This document shows, one piece after another, positions 38,653 through 49,139 of a DNA stretch of 64,000 nt. This stretch comes from Cristatella mucedo. Lineage: Eukaryota > Bryozoa > Phylactolaemata > Cristatellidae. Under the pieces are notes generated by a model. It did no database searches. It had not been told where the DNA came from and worked only from the letters and a program-made list of their open reading frames with translations. The translations under genes were made by a program, and so were the position numbers. The DNA is taken from the NCBI GenBank assembly GCA_009760855.2, contig WPIO01000019.1, positions 2,554,501 through 2,618,500 on the forward strand, read 5' to 3'. Numbering within the stretch: the first letter of the stretch is position 1; each line of letters starts with the position of its first letter.

Positions 38653-38838
38653 CGCCCTCAGCAGAGCCACTTTATCCGTCCGGACGGCGAGGAATCCGAG
38701 CAATGCCACCACCAGAGTAAACGACGACAGAGCGATCATCAGGTGAGCTGGGGAGGACGAGAACCCGCTCACCTCGGCGTACCGCTGCCGCAGCAGCAGC
38801 GAGTAAACGCCGAGGCCCAGTGAGCCCAAACCGCTGGC
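38653..38838 (-). CDS. Tetraspanin gene, exon 2 (TM1 end, small loop, TM2)
   Basis: This exon has 62 codons, phase 0 at both ends, with acceptor ttacag|GCC and donor GGCG|gtaagc. It completes TM1 (GLGSLGLGVYSLLL), then a short extracellular loop (RQRYAEVSGFSSSP), then TM2 (HLMIALSSFTLVVALLGF) and the basic inner loop AVRTDK. The spacing, the Gly-rich TM1 end and the LGF at the end of TM2 are typical of tetraspanins. The usual Cys pair after TM2 (GCCGA) is absent; AVRTDKVALL stands there instead, which is tolerated in divergent members. A LINE-A 3' tail begins about 20 bases upstream of the acceptor (see findings). Confidence 0.9.
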
Positions 38839-38860
38839 CTGTAACGAGAGAGCGCCAGCG

Positions 38861-39866
38861 ATAATAATAATAATGATGCACTTGATAAAGCGCCCTCAGA
38901 GAACTTAATCTCTCTCTAGGCGCTTTACATTTGCTGCAAAGGGAAATGCAATTGAATGGTGAGTAAAATCATGCTTGATAAACAAACGAAATGAATGATA
39001 TGGTTAGTGGTGACATGCACAGGGTCAGCATGCAAATGTGGTTAGTGGCAGCATGCACAGTGTCAGCACACATAAGCACATCAAGGACGAATCACAGGGA
39101 CCCACTAAATGCTGTCCTAAATGGGTGTGTTTTTAAGTTCTTTTTAAATGTGGTCAGGTCAGGGGATGTTCTGACGCAGGTCGGGAGAGAGTTCCAGGCT
39201 TTGGGAGCTACGAACTAAATGCACGGTCTCCAAAGGATTTGAGGTTTGTACGAGGTATTTGTAGACTGTTGGATTCCGAAAAGCGGGTGGTACGATGCTT
39301 GGCCTCGTGGGGGAGTAGATCTGAGAGATAGGCTGGAGCCATAGAATGAAGGGACCTAAAAGTGAGCGACAAAACCTTAAAGTCAATCCGTTGCTTGACT
39401 GGTAGCCAGTGCAGGTCGGCGAGAAGTGGAGTAATGTGGCAACTGCGCCGCTCACGACAGACAAGCCTAGCTGCAGAATTTTGCACCAGCTGCAATCGCC
39501 TGATCGCACTTTCCGGTAGGCCACTAAGCAGTGAGTTGCAGAAGTCGAGACGAGATGTGAAGAATGCATGGACCGACTTAGACGTGGTATCCTTATCCAA
39601 ACAAGCCCGAATTTTAGCAATGTTATGAAGCTGAAAATAGGCAGATTTGACTGTGGAGCTGATATGGTCGTCTAACGAGAGGTCGCTTTGGGATATGACA
39701 CCTAGATTTCGAGATGATTCAACTGGAGATATGCTGACAGAGCCAATTTTGAGAGTCAGCCTTTCCAATCTCTGAATCACACTGGGTTTAGTTTTATAGT
39801 CTCTTAGTTTTAGAAAATTTGCTGCCATCCATGTGCGGATGTCATCAATGCATGCAGCAAGTGAGC
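38861..39866 (-). mobile_element. LINE-A copy in tetraspanin intron 1
   Basis: The tail (TAA)n at 38,861 is followed by a full 3' UTR. An almost intact minus-strand frame then runs to 39,866: SLAACIDDIRTWMAANFLKL, LTLKIGSVSISPVESSRNLG, SLDDHISSTVKSAYFQLHN, VHAFFTSRLDFCNSLLSGLP, HWLPVKQRIDFKVLSLTF. It is 5'-truncated just before the DDIRTWM motif. The open frame continues out of the element into CpG-rich DNA by chance. Little decay suggests a recent insertion. Confidence 0.92.
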
Positions 39867-41480
39867 GATAAGGCGGCAAAGGCGAGTGGGCCCACGAAAG
39901 AAAACGGGCAGGGGAAGGCGTGCTGACAGCTGGCGTCACCAGCTGCCAAGCAGGTTCGGCTAACGACCGGGCGAAGGTACGGTCGCTTAGACGACGTACG
40001 GAGCGAGAGAGCTATCCGCAAGGCTTTCTGTAGCTGCACTGCTGCTGCGGCGGCGACGCTACTACCTAATCGTCCGATCGCACGTCATCGTCGCTCTGCT
40101 GTGAGTGCAGCATCAGAGGAGCACTCAAGGAATATCAACCGAGCGCCAGCAATCGGGTCTAAGGGACGCAAGCGAGCGCTCGAATTCTAGAGAGCACGAA
40201 CAGCAGCCGCGCGATGGAGCAAATCTGTGGCGGATGCCGCGGAGGCAACTGCGGCGACCGCCGCCGTTGGAGAGCAACGCGGGGTCATGCAAAGCCTCGG
40301 TAGCGGCGGTCGTCGTAGCGGAGCTCAATTCCACCGGCGGACGCTGGCGACAGACTGCCGAATGGTTACGAACGAACGCGGGCGACCAGAACCTAGCGCC
40401 AAATTAAAAAATGCCGCACGCAACTGAGGGTGGTTGGCCGGCGTAGCGATAAGCAACGGATGAGCGGTGTGAAGGGCGATCGCGTCCGAAACCAGCTCGC
40501 TCCAGCAGACGGCTGGCAAGGGGCATGCACGACCGCCGCCGACAGCGAGTCGCCCAGACGCGCTATATTCGAATTGCCCGAGCGTATTGCATTTCGATCG
40601 CCATCTGCTTCTAGTATACTTACCAACTCGTACGCGGCGAAGATGTAGGCGACGAGCCTCCACGCCCCGTACGACCGGCCCATACCGCAAAGCTGTCTGC
40701 TACACAACGGCCGACCCGGAAGCAGAGCAGCCATAGGCGCACGGGCTAACGCCACGACAGCGGGAAAATAGCCTGGTAGGTAGACAAAGTTGGCAGGAGA
40801 ATTAATGGCGGCAGAACGCTATAGGCGGGCGTCGAATCCATAGCATGCAAGCTGCACGAACGTCAATTTCTGGTTGGCTGTCGTGCGTCCAACTAACCCG
40901 CCCTCCAGATGCAGGGCATGACCCTGTCGCGGAGGGAACCATGTGACATCCGGTGGCCATCTTGTGAGTATGCAAGGGTATTTGCGGGAGTTCTTTGATA
41001 AAACGTTGAATTCAAATCGTCGGCTTTCTCGGACTCGCTTCGCAGAGGGCGAGCGGACATCGGGTGCGAGCGAATGCGAGCGCTAGAAAATTGTTTGCTT
41101 ACCTCGCTCTACCGCCGCCGTCTCGACCGGACGCTAAAAAAGAGGATCGATCACTCTTAGCGTTTGGCGCTGAAACAGCTGAGATCGGTAGTCTCAGGCG
41201 AGAGACCGCTGAGTTCCTGGGAGTTTGGTCCAGCGGCCGATACGGGAAAAAAGAAACGACTGAAGTTGAGTTGACCTAACGCACTTTGATAGTGCTGTAC
41301 ACTAGCCGAGTCACCGCTAATTCTCATAAAATCGGCAAATGACCGAGAAACCGCATGCGCGGGCTGGCGGACGGAATGTAAGGACCGACGTGGTTAGCGG
41401 GTCTCCTGCAAATGCCAAGCTTTAGATGGAGGTTGCTCGAAGGGGTACGAGTGAGCCTTGCGCTCCCGGAACTGACCGCT
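39850..41480 (-). promoter_or_regulatory. CpG-rich block at the tetraspanin start
   Basis: CpG dinucleotides are clearly denser here than in the surrounding AT-richer DNA (runs such as ggcgaccgccgccg near 40,255 and many gcg/cgc near 40,550-40,700). The first coding exon lies inside it. A CpG-island-type promoter for the minus-strand tetraspanin is inferred. No TATA box is obvious. Plus-strand open frames in this block follow from its base composition and are not called as genes. Confidence 0.5.
40624..40683 (-). CDS. Tetraspanin gene, exon 1 (start of TM1)
   Basis: This is the first coding exon of a minus-strand tetraspanin, a four-pass membrane scaffold protein. It encodes 20 residues, MGRSYGAWRLVAYIFAAYEL, the short cytoplasmic N-terminus and the first half of TM1. 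It ends in phase 0 at a strong donor (TTG|gtaagta). The ATG has G at -3 and G at +4. The frame stays open upstream with a second possible ATG near 40,733 (MAALLPGR...), so a start about 17 residues earlier cannot be excluded. The exon sits in a CpG-rich block that probably holds the promoter. Splice phase and the hydrophobic continuation in exon 2 support the call. On its own the exon would be too short to recognise. Confidence 0.75.
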
Positions 41481-41558
41481 CGGGGTTCGTCCGCTAATTA
41501 GACCACGCTCTGACCTGTGTGCCCTTCGTGCTTCCTGTTACGGCTACTTTCGGTAAAG

Positions 41559-41605
41559 TAGAGAGGGAGAGAGAGAAAGAGGGAGAGAGAGAGAGAGACA
41601 GGGGC

Positions 41606-41636
<31 letters not shown>

Positions 41637-41690
41637 CAGAGAGAGACAGAGCGAGAGAGAGACAGAGAGAGAGAGAGAGAGGGTAGAGAG

Positions 41691-41758
<68 letters not shown>

Positions 41759-41796
41759 AGCGAGAGAGAGACAGAGCGAGAGAGAGAGACAGAGAT
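41559..41796. repeat. Imperfect (GA)n tract, about 240 bp
   Basis: Purine-rich GA repeat with aca, gcg and ggg variants. It marks the upstream edge of the tetraspanin CpG block. Long polypurine tracts of this kind can adopt triplex structures; whether that matters here is unknown. Confidence 0.95.
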
Positions 41797-42084
41797 TAAG
41801 CTCCTCCTTGGCTCACTTAAAGCTTCCCCTTGAACCGATGGGATTTTTCAAACTTGAATTCTTTAAAAAGTGTGCCTTCTGAATGTCATCTTTGGTTTAA
41901 CTTCCGTTAGTGTGGCCAGTGTATGGAACAAGCACATTCAATGAATATCTGAGGTTTTGTAAATCCTATATATGCAGTTGCTGCAGATTTGCGCAGCGTT
42001 TCCATGTCAAACTAAGTTTACCTCAAGCACAGGCTGTTGCACTATATTAATATATAAAATGTGTAAGCATTTGAATATCAATAA

Positions 42085-42200
42085 AAAAAAATTGTGTGGC
42101 ACGCTGAGAAAACTTAATCTTTATTCAGGCCCATCACTACACGCTGCAAAGCAAACACTAAGCGATAGCTGATAAAAAGCAACTTATCTGGCGTAGGCAG
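42085..42200 (-). mobile_element. LINE-A/SINE-2 tail fragment
   Basis: ctgagaaaacttaatc and tttattcaggc (SINE-2-like) are followed by gctgcaaagcaaacac (LINE-A-like). The family is uncertain. Confidence 0.5.
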
Positions 42201-42289
42201 GCATGTAAGAGCACATTATGATCACGCTAAAACAAGCATGCAGCGGCACACCTAAGGCTAACGGCCGCTTGTTAGTAAGACCCACGGTC

Positions 42290-43334
42290 AGTGAAAGTCA
42301 CTCGATCATGCACAGTTGATGACATCTGCACATGGATGACAGCAAATTTTCTTAAATTGAATGATGATAAAACCAGCTTACTAGTTATGAGCAAACCAAG
42401 TGGGATCCAGAAATTGGAAAGGCTAACCCTCAAATTTGGCTCTGCCAGCACATCTCCTGTTGAATCTCTACGAAATCTAGTTGTAATGTTCCACAGTGAC
42501 CTTTGGTTAGACGACCATATTAGCTCCACAGTCAAGTCTGCCTACTTTCAGCTACATAGCATTGCTAAAATTTGGGCTTATTTAGGCAGGGATATGACAT
42601 CTAAGTTTGTCCATGCATTTGTGACATCCCGTCTTGACTTCTGTAACTCACTGCTTGCTGGTCTACCGGCCTGTGCAATCAGGCGCTTACAGCTGGTGCA
42701 AAACTCTAACGCAGCTAGGCTTGTCTGTCATGAGCGTCGCAGTTACCACATCACACCACTTCTCGCCAACCTGCACTGGCTGCCAGTCAAGCAACGAATT
42801 GACTTCAATGTTTTGTCGCTCACTTTTAGGTCCCTTCATTCTATGGCTCCAGCCCACCTATCAGATCTACTACCACTCCCCCAACAGCCTCAGCATCGTA
42901 CCTCCACCCGCTTTTCAGAATCTAGCTGTTAGCCTATACCTCGTGCAAACCGCTAATTCTTTGGAGACTGTGCCTTTAGTTCGTATGCGCCCAAAGCCTG
43001 GTTCTCAATCCCGACTTGTATTATGACGTCCTCTGACTTGACCACATTTAAAAATAAAATAAAAATGCACCTATTTATTGCAGCATTTAGTCGGTCCCTA
43101 TGATTTAACCTGCATGTGCTTATGCGTGCTGATACTGTGCATGCTGCCACTAACCACATTTGCATGCTGATCCTGTGCATGTCACCCCTAACCATGTTAT
43201 TCTTGTTGTTTGTCGAGCATGCTACCACTAACCATTCGACCGTGTTTCCTTCGCAGCAAATGTAAAGCGCCTCAGAAACGACTGAGTTCTCTGACGGCGC
43301 TTTATCAAGTGCGTTATTATTTTTATTGTTATTA
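42290..43334 (+). mobile_element. LINE-A copy, 5'-truncated
   Basis: Plus-strand frame with VDDICTWMTANFLKLNDDKT, LDDHISSTVKSAYFQLHS, VHAFVTSRLDFCNSLLAGLP and HWLPVKQRIDFNVLSLTF. A frameshift or stop lies near FSESS. The 3' UTR and tail stem (agcgcctcagaaa...gacggcgct) run to 43,334. The 5' end coincides with that of the copy at 38,861-39,866. Confidence 0.9.
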
Positions 43335-43429
43335 GCTAAGTAAAGTACTCAGAAAAAATCCAGGCTCTCCGGTGCGGTGTAAAACAAACGTATCGGTTTT
43401 GCCCTTAGTCATGACGTGCACAATTTCAT

Positions 43430-43990
43430 AACCCACAACCACATACAAAGTCTATTTAGTCGGCACGAGTATATAAATGCTTTTTGAAACAGGTAGATTT
43501 CCGCTACTTTTAGATGGTCGTCAAATTAGGAGGTGACGTGAAGTCAGTTGATAGTGAGTTCCAAGGTTTGGTAGCATTTTAACTGATGGTGTGGTCTCCG
43601 AAAGACTTGCAGTTAGTGTGAGGCATAATGTCTCGACCAGAGTCAGAAGAGAGGTTGACGTGTGACGGGAGGTCTGAAGTTAAGCCAATCCAGACAAGTA
43701 GGCCGGAGCGAGGCAATGGAGAACCTCAGGGTGAGTGACACGTGACCACGACGTAACGGCACGAAAGTAAGCCAGTGCTTATCGGCGAGAAGTAACTGGA
43801 TGTGGCGGTTGCGACGTTTACGACAGATAGGCGTATCTATCGAGTTTTGCATAACTGTCAGCGTCTCTTTGCTCGGGAAGGAAGGCCTACAAGGAATGAG
43901 TTACAAATACCTTGTCAGTATCCTCCAAGGTTCTCGTACCGCTACATAAATGTAGCTGCTGAGTGAGCCGGCCGATCTTTACTTTAATTA
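43430..43990 (-). mobile_element. LINE-A copy, strongly diverged
   Basis: Blocks such as gtgagttccaaggtttgg, gtggtctccgaaagactt, ccagtgcttatcggcgag and gacgtttacgacagat correspond to the minus-strand LINE-A 3' third. Lower identity than other copies suggests an older insertion or a sister subfamily. Confidence 0.75.
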
Positions 43991-44201
43991 ATTCTTACTT
44001 AGACAGGCCACCTAATGCTGCCTGGCAGGCAACCTTCCGGACCTGGCGTAAGTTTCACCGTATGGAAAAAGCCGCTTCCCTATAACTCACCATTTACAGG
44101 GGCCTTTCTGGAGGTTCTATATCGGTGCTGCCATTCAGACTGTACAAAGATAGATTCTAGCCAACTTTTAGGGCGCTTGTTTGCGGCGCTCGTTAAGCGT
44201 G

Positions 44202-44358
44202 CCGAGTCTGAGCCCGAGTCTGAGCCCGAGTCTGAGCCCGAGTCTGAGTCCGAGTCTGAGTCCGAGTCTGAGCCCGAGTCTGAGTCCTAGTCTGAGCCCG
44301 AGTCTGAGCCCGAGTCTGAGCCCGAGTCTGAGCCCGAGTCTGGGCCCGAGTCTGAGCC
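44202..44358. repeat. Dodecamer minisatellite (gagtctgagccc)n
   Basis: About 13 copies of a 12-base unit, with some units reading gagtctgagtcc. The length is a multiple of three, so several frames remain open: ESEP repeats and SLSP repeats on plus, LRLG repeats on minus. The flanking frames have no recognisable domain, so it is scored as a minisatellite and not as a coding repeat. Confidence 0.93.
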
Positions 44359-44359
44359 C

Positions 44360-45284
44360 GCTTCCAGAAGGCGCTGCCAGTTTGATGTCAAAAAGGCATA
44401 CAGTCTTTGCCGTAGGCGGGTCAGACACTAGTACGACGGCGGACTCGCTGCCAGCTCGGTCTCGATGCGAAGATTTGTTATCTGTCTCAATAAGGAGCCG
44501 CCGGCCATTAGAGAGAACCATTGAAGGGCATTTCATCTGGGCTCCCTTTCGGTGCCCTCATTCTGAACTAGTCTCTTGGGGGAGGGGGTCTTGGAAGTCA
44601 AACGCTTCTAGGTTCCTCAGGTAAAAAAAATTCAAGTGAATGACCCCGTTTTAAAAGTCAGCTCTGAAGGTTGCTAAACTACGGTAACTTCAGGGCACTA
44701 GTTGAAGCAAGTCTCCAAAGATGATTAAAATTCGGTCATATTTAGAAGGTAATTCCTAGTGAATAAAGCAATCGTCCCTAGCGGAGCCAAATAATTTTAA
44801 TATATGCATGCTTAATCGTTCAGGTTATGATAGTTGTTTGAAATTTAGCTGTTATTGGTTTTTATATAATCATTAGAACGTAATGAGTCATTTCATATGG
44901 CTTATATTGTAAACATTGTATCTAAAGTAATTTCAATTCCTCATAGTTTCCCTTGCGGTTTGATAATTTGCCTTTATAAATATTGCCTTTATAAATATTT
45001 TATATAATATTGCCGTTATAAAACCACCACGCTTCCACTGAAATTTGGAACCCCTAGTTATTATTCTATTGACAGTGATTCATTAAAAGTTTGCAATTTA
45101 TAAAAGGAAATATTCATGATTGCGATCTTTTTGCTGAATAATTAGTTGTAGTAATGGAGCACAAATAAACTATAAAGAAAACATAATTGTATATCTCGTT
45201 GATGACTTAATCAGTTTAAACGGTTAAATGTCTCGGAGGGCCTACTGTGACTGAGATGCAAGTGATAGGTCATGTGATCCTTGG
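44360..45284. other. AT-rich intergenic DNA
   Basis: Contains a small local tandem (gcctttataaatatt, twice near 44,970-45,000). Nothing else recognised. Confidence 0.5.
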
Positions 45285-45455
45285 TGAGCCGTGATGGCAC
45301 ACTAGGTAAGGCGGTTGCTTTCCACGACCTCGGTCCGATGTCGTGGGTTCGAATCCTGCGGTCGGCGATCCTTTATCGCCACTTCAAGCGGTGGTGATAA
45401 CCGTAAAGGCTCTTCTGTCGCTATACAAAAGAGGCTGTTAAATCAGCTAGTATTT
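45285..45455 (+). mobile_element. SINE-1 (tRNA-derived)
   Basis: Full-length type copy. Head ggtgagccgtgatggcac, A-box-like tggcacactaggtaagg, perfect B box ggttcgaatcc at 45,346, tRNA-unrelated body (atcgccacttcaagcggtgg) and end ctatacaaaagaggctgtt. RNA polymerase III promoter structure is inferred from the boxes. Confidence 0.9.
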
Positions 45456-46539
45456 TTTGGGATCCTGGTTGATGTTTTATTGCATACAATGATGCCTTCT
45501 CCTCACCTGCTGAGCGCATGCAACAGGAATATGACCCTTCTGGGTGCTAGCTGCTAATATTTGCCTGCTACCTGAACTACAAGAACGTATTTGGCCTGAT
45601 AGATACAGCTTTCACGCTTTTTACGTAAACGCACACATAATGAATACCGAGTTACGATCCTGCAAAGCAGCACAATGGCCAAGGCCGGAAAGGAATAGAT
45701 TTGCTGTGACAAAAAGGAATTTAGCAGCATTATTCTCGTTTCTGCTGGTATTCCTGTTTTACTTTTAGGTTACTTACATATATCTTGTTTTTTATTGGAT
45801 AGCTTTCGCTTTGCGAATATTAGTAGCGGCTACTGCCCTCCCGAAATTGCTGCTTGTACCCGGCCTAGTCAAAGCCACAAGCACAACCATAAACGAGTAT
45901 GCCTTCAAGCTTGCCGAGTTGGCCGCCTCACAAGAAACTTCGTCACGGAATTTTCTAAAATAAACTCTGTGAGCACAAGTTCTTGACAGGTAAATACCTA
46001 CTTTCTCTTACTGTCTTGATGTAGCTGAGGGCGCAGAGAGTTTGTGAGCGATCCTGAGGTTTCAAGTGACCTCGTAAATGACGTGAATTAGGTCTGCTAC
46101 GTAGAAGGAAGCCTTACCCTTGCGACTTAGGTAGACCAAATTGCTGGAAGGATAATCTTAATTAGTATTTGGTCAGTTTTTAAAATACAGAAAGCTAGAG
46201 GTTAAAAACTGCTTAGATGACTGCGGTAACGGTTAAAAAAATATATATGTCAACATGGGCTTCTTTGATCACTCCATGCAAAGTTTCGTACTGCTGAAGC
46301 CAATTGAGCAAGTTCCAAAAAATTGTGGATTATCAAGCATATTCTAAAACGTCGCCTTCAATAATACTCAATGCTTACTGAAGTGCTGCAACTTCTCTTT
46401 GTAGCTTCACAGAGAAGGCTTCTATTGCATCATTGCAACAGATTAAAAATCCAATTTTTGCTCATGACGTTAAGCATAAAATATCCACCGTAACTTTGGA
46501 GGTAAATAATAATAGGTTTTAGAGGCTATAATTGTGTTA

Positions 46540-46682
46540 AAATAATTTAATTAATTTGTATAGCACCCTTTTAGGACTTAAACTGTATCTACATGCTGCG
46601 CATATGCTGCAGGGCTCGAGCCCACGACCACGGTCGTCAAATGCTAGCACCTTAACCTCTGGGCCAAACCAGACTGACTATA
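46540..46682 (-). mobile_element. SINE-2, diverged
   Basis: tttgtatagcacccttttag, cagggctcgagcccacg, gctagcaccttaacctc and ggccaaaccaga. Confidence 0.83.
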
Positions 46683-46689
46683 CCATTTT

Positions 46690-47809
46690 TTAAACGTAAT
46701 CACAGAAGCCATGCCCGTGAGAATACGGGCAACTATTGCAAGGGTTATCTCGAGCCCGTTAGCCTGAACCCTCCCCAGCAAAGGTCGTACGAGCGAATTT
46801 TCAGTTCTTTCTCTAAGCTACCGGTTGAAAAAAGACCGACCACCACGTTCTGCTGTGTCGTCAGTCAAAGACCGGCGACCGTGTAAGACCTCGGCGATAG
46901 AACTCGGAAGAAGTGCTGCATCTGCGCAGTCACTGGGCAGCTTTCTAGCGTGCACCGTGCGTCAGGCGTTTGGTCCGAATACACTGCAATGTTCACGTTA
47001 ATCTCGGCCGCCATATGCAAGGTCACGTGATGCGTGAAGCACGAGCAAAGCTATTGCAAACAAATGCATTTCGAGCAAGGATTCAAAGGATCCTCTGTCT
47101 TCAGAGGAAAAATTCGAGCACGCAAAAATATATTGATAAGTAGCGATAATCGCTGAGCTTGCTACATTTTTATTAGTGATTTGCTCATACGTGCACACAA
47201 CCTCACTGTTGAGGCTACCGCATGATCGCATCAGTGCCAGGCGTCTTTCACGGAGCTCGCGGCCAGCGCCGGTCGTGTAGTTTGACTGTATGCCGGCTCC
47301 TCTAACGAGCCTGTGATGTGGCATGGACACAGGCCGGTAACCGCTGGTGGCCAGATGGTGGATTCACCATCAGGGTCGGCCGCTGCACAGTTGTGGTCCT
47401 CGATGAATCATCGGGGTCAACCAGAGGAGTGGAGGAGGAGAGACTCTAGCGTGAGAAGGCGGCGAAGGCAGTCGTGCGTCTTGCTGCTCCAAAAACCGTT
47501 GGCGTTGTTCTGGGCCAGCGTTCCGTATGCCGAACAACAGGTTGCTCAAGCGCAGTATAGAAATCACAGTGTACGCAGCAGAACTGAGCGAATAAATGCG
47601 AGCCAATGGTTGCAGTGCTGGATTTCAGGGGTTTGCTGACGCGTACGGAGCGAGTCCTGTCGCATTCGTTGGAAAGACAGATTCATTCACGCCGAGTTAT
47701 GTACGTACTACAAAAATATTAGACGCTGGGAATCGCATTTAGATAGTCGGCATTCGTTGCAGGTATATAGAGCCAAAGGGGTCCACTTATGACCCATGGC
47801 GCTATTGAG
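46690..47809. other. Intergenic DNA, moderately CpG-rich
   Basis: Unassigned sequence between the two gene starts. Open frames at 46,998-47,330 (minus) and 47,313-47,639 (plus) show no domain. It ends at the 97-bp inverted repeat. Confidence 0.45.
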
Positions 47810-48010
47810 AGTCTTACGATGGTCTGCCGGTCGCTGAGTCATTGTGGCTGAGTTGCGCAGCAATATGCCTATTTGCACGATCTCAAATTGAAATTTGTTT
47901 GCCCGCTTTTCTCGCGGGCAAACAAATTTCAATTTGAGATCGTGCAAATAGGCATATTGCTGCGCAACTCAGCCACAATGACTCAGCGACCGGCAGACCA
48001 TCGTAAGACT
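47810..48010. repeat. Perfect 97-bp inverted repeat with 7-base loop
   Basis: Bases 47,810-47,906 are the exact reverse complement of 47,914-48,010, separated only by ttttctc. Checked base by base, the arms have no mismatch and stop abruptly (outer bases g versus a mismatch). The structure is not a known transposon end, has no clear target-site duplication, and neither arm matches the LINE or SINE families here. It could be a very young foldback element, a hairpin-RNA locus, or an assembly or cloning artefact. Confidence 0.97.
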
Positions 48011-49139
48011 AAATATTTAGTCCGGCTCTTAATTTTATTCGTACCGCTGACAGATAATCCCCACAGCGTTTAAATAAGTAATTAAACAACGTGCTGATTA
48101 AATGCCCTACTCTCAAGCACAGTCGTGCCTCGTTTGTCGTGGTTAGCCAGTTCCAGACTCTATCGCGATAAGTGAATTTCTGCGAAGTAATATTCCTTAT
48201 TTATAAATAAAATATTTCCGTAGTTTGAGCGGAAAAGAAAAAAACTGCCCATGACCCTGTAAATATGGTTTTTAACGTAATTCGAGCCCCCGGCAAGTAA
48301 TATCACAGCTTTAGTTGCCATTAAATTCGTCCGATGCAATATATTAGATAAAATAAGAAATAATAGGACATATTAGACGTTACAAATATCATATTATTGT
48401 TGTTGTACATTTCATTGTACATTTATAGGATACAGGGGGCATTCTTAGGATGTTGTACGTCCAGTGACGAACTACAGAGATGGCGCTCCCACCAAGTATT
48501 AGACATTTTTCTGCCCTCTGGATGCTCCTCCTGATCTCGCGCCCGGAGACATATGGCCCTAACACCCTCTGGGGGGTACGTCTGTGAGAGGATAGTATAG
48601 GAATCAGTGGACGTCACGTTACTATTGGCTTGGTTTCGCCACACCCGATTTCTTGGGAAAAGTTCATGCCTGTGCACACGGAGTGGTCGAGCGGCTGCAC
48701 CTGGCATTGACAGATTTGCTGGGTGCTAAAATACACGGGCCTACGGTCAATAAGTACAGCAATATCAATTTCTATGTTAATACAGGCGTGTATAATTGAT
48801 TAAAGCAACCGAGAGCGTGCTGTGTCATCTTCACTACCTCAATCAACTTTATAATGATAATAATACAAAACCACGATAGAGTGAAGCCGCGAAAGTCGAT
48901 GCGCAACGTGGCGAGGGATTAATGTATTTCAAAATTCAATGCACAATTCAATGCTCATTTTCAATTGTAAGAGTGCATGTTGCAGCAACACATGCAAATT
49001 CATAAAATCTTCTCCCTGAAATTTTGACGAGGCACTCATCATAGCTGCTCCGTGATAGAATTACTCGAAATATTACAGAAAAAATGGAACAGTGATATTG
49101 GGGACTTGTGTTAATGGAAAACGGACTCACTCATTTAAC
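48011..49139. other. Intergenic DNA without recognised elements
   Basis: AT-rich to 48,420, then more balanced. A tRNA-A-box-like string at 48,681 has no B box. Confidence 0.5.

Noticed and set aside
39208-39939. Minus-strand open frame of 243 codons as a host gene
   Set aside because: Its content (DDIRTWM, TSRLDFCNSLL, HWLPVKQRIDF) is LINE-A ORF2. The first ~25 codons are chance read-through into CpG-rich flank.
44181-44624. 147-codon SLSPSLSP frame as a structural protein gene
   Set aside because: It depends on the 12-base minisatellite; both strands are open and flanks show no domain.
48676-48730. tRNA-Leu/Ser-like 'gtggtcgagcggctgc'
   Set aside because: No anticodon arm, T loop or acceptor pairing follows.
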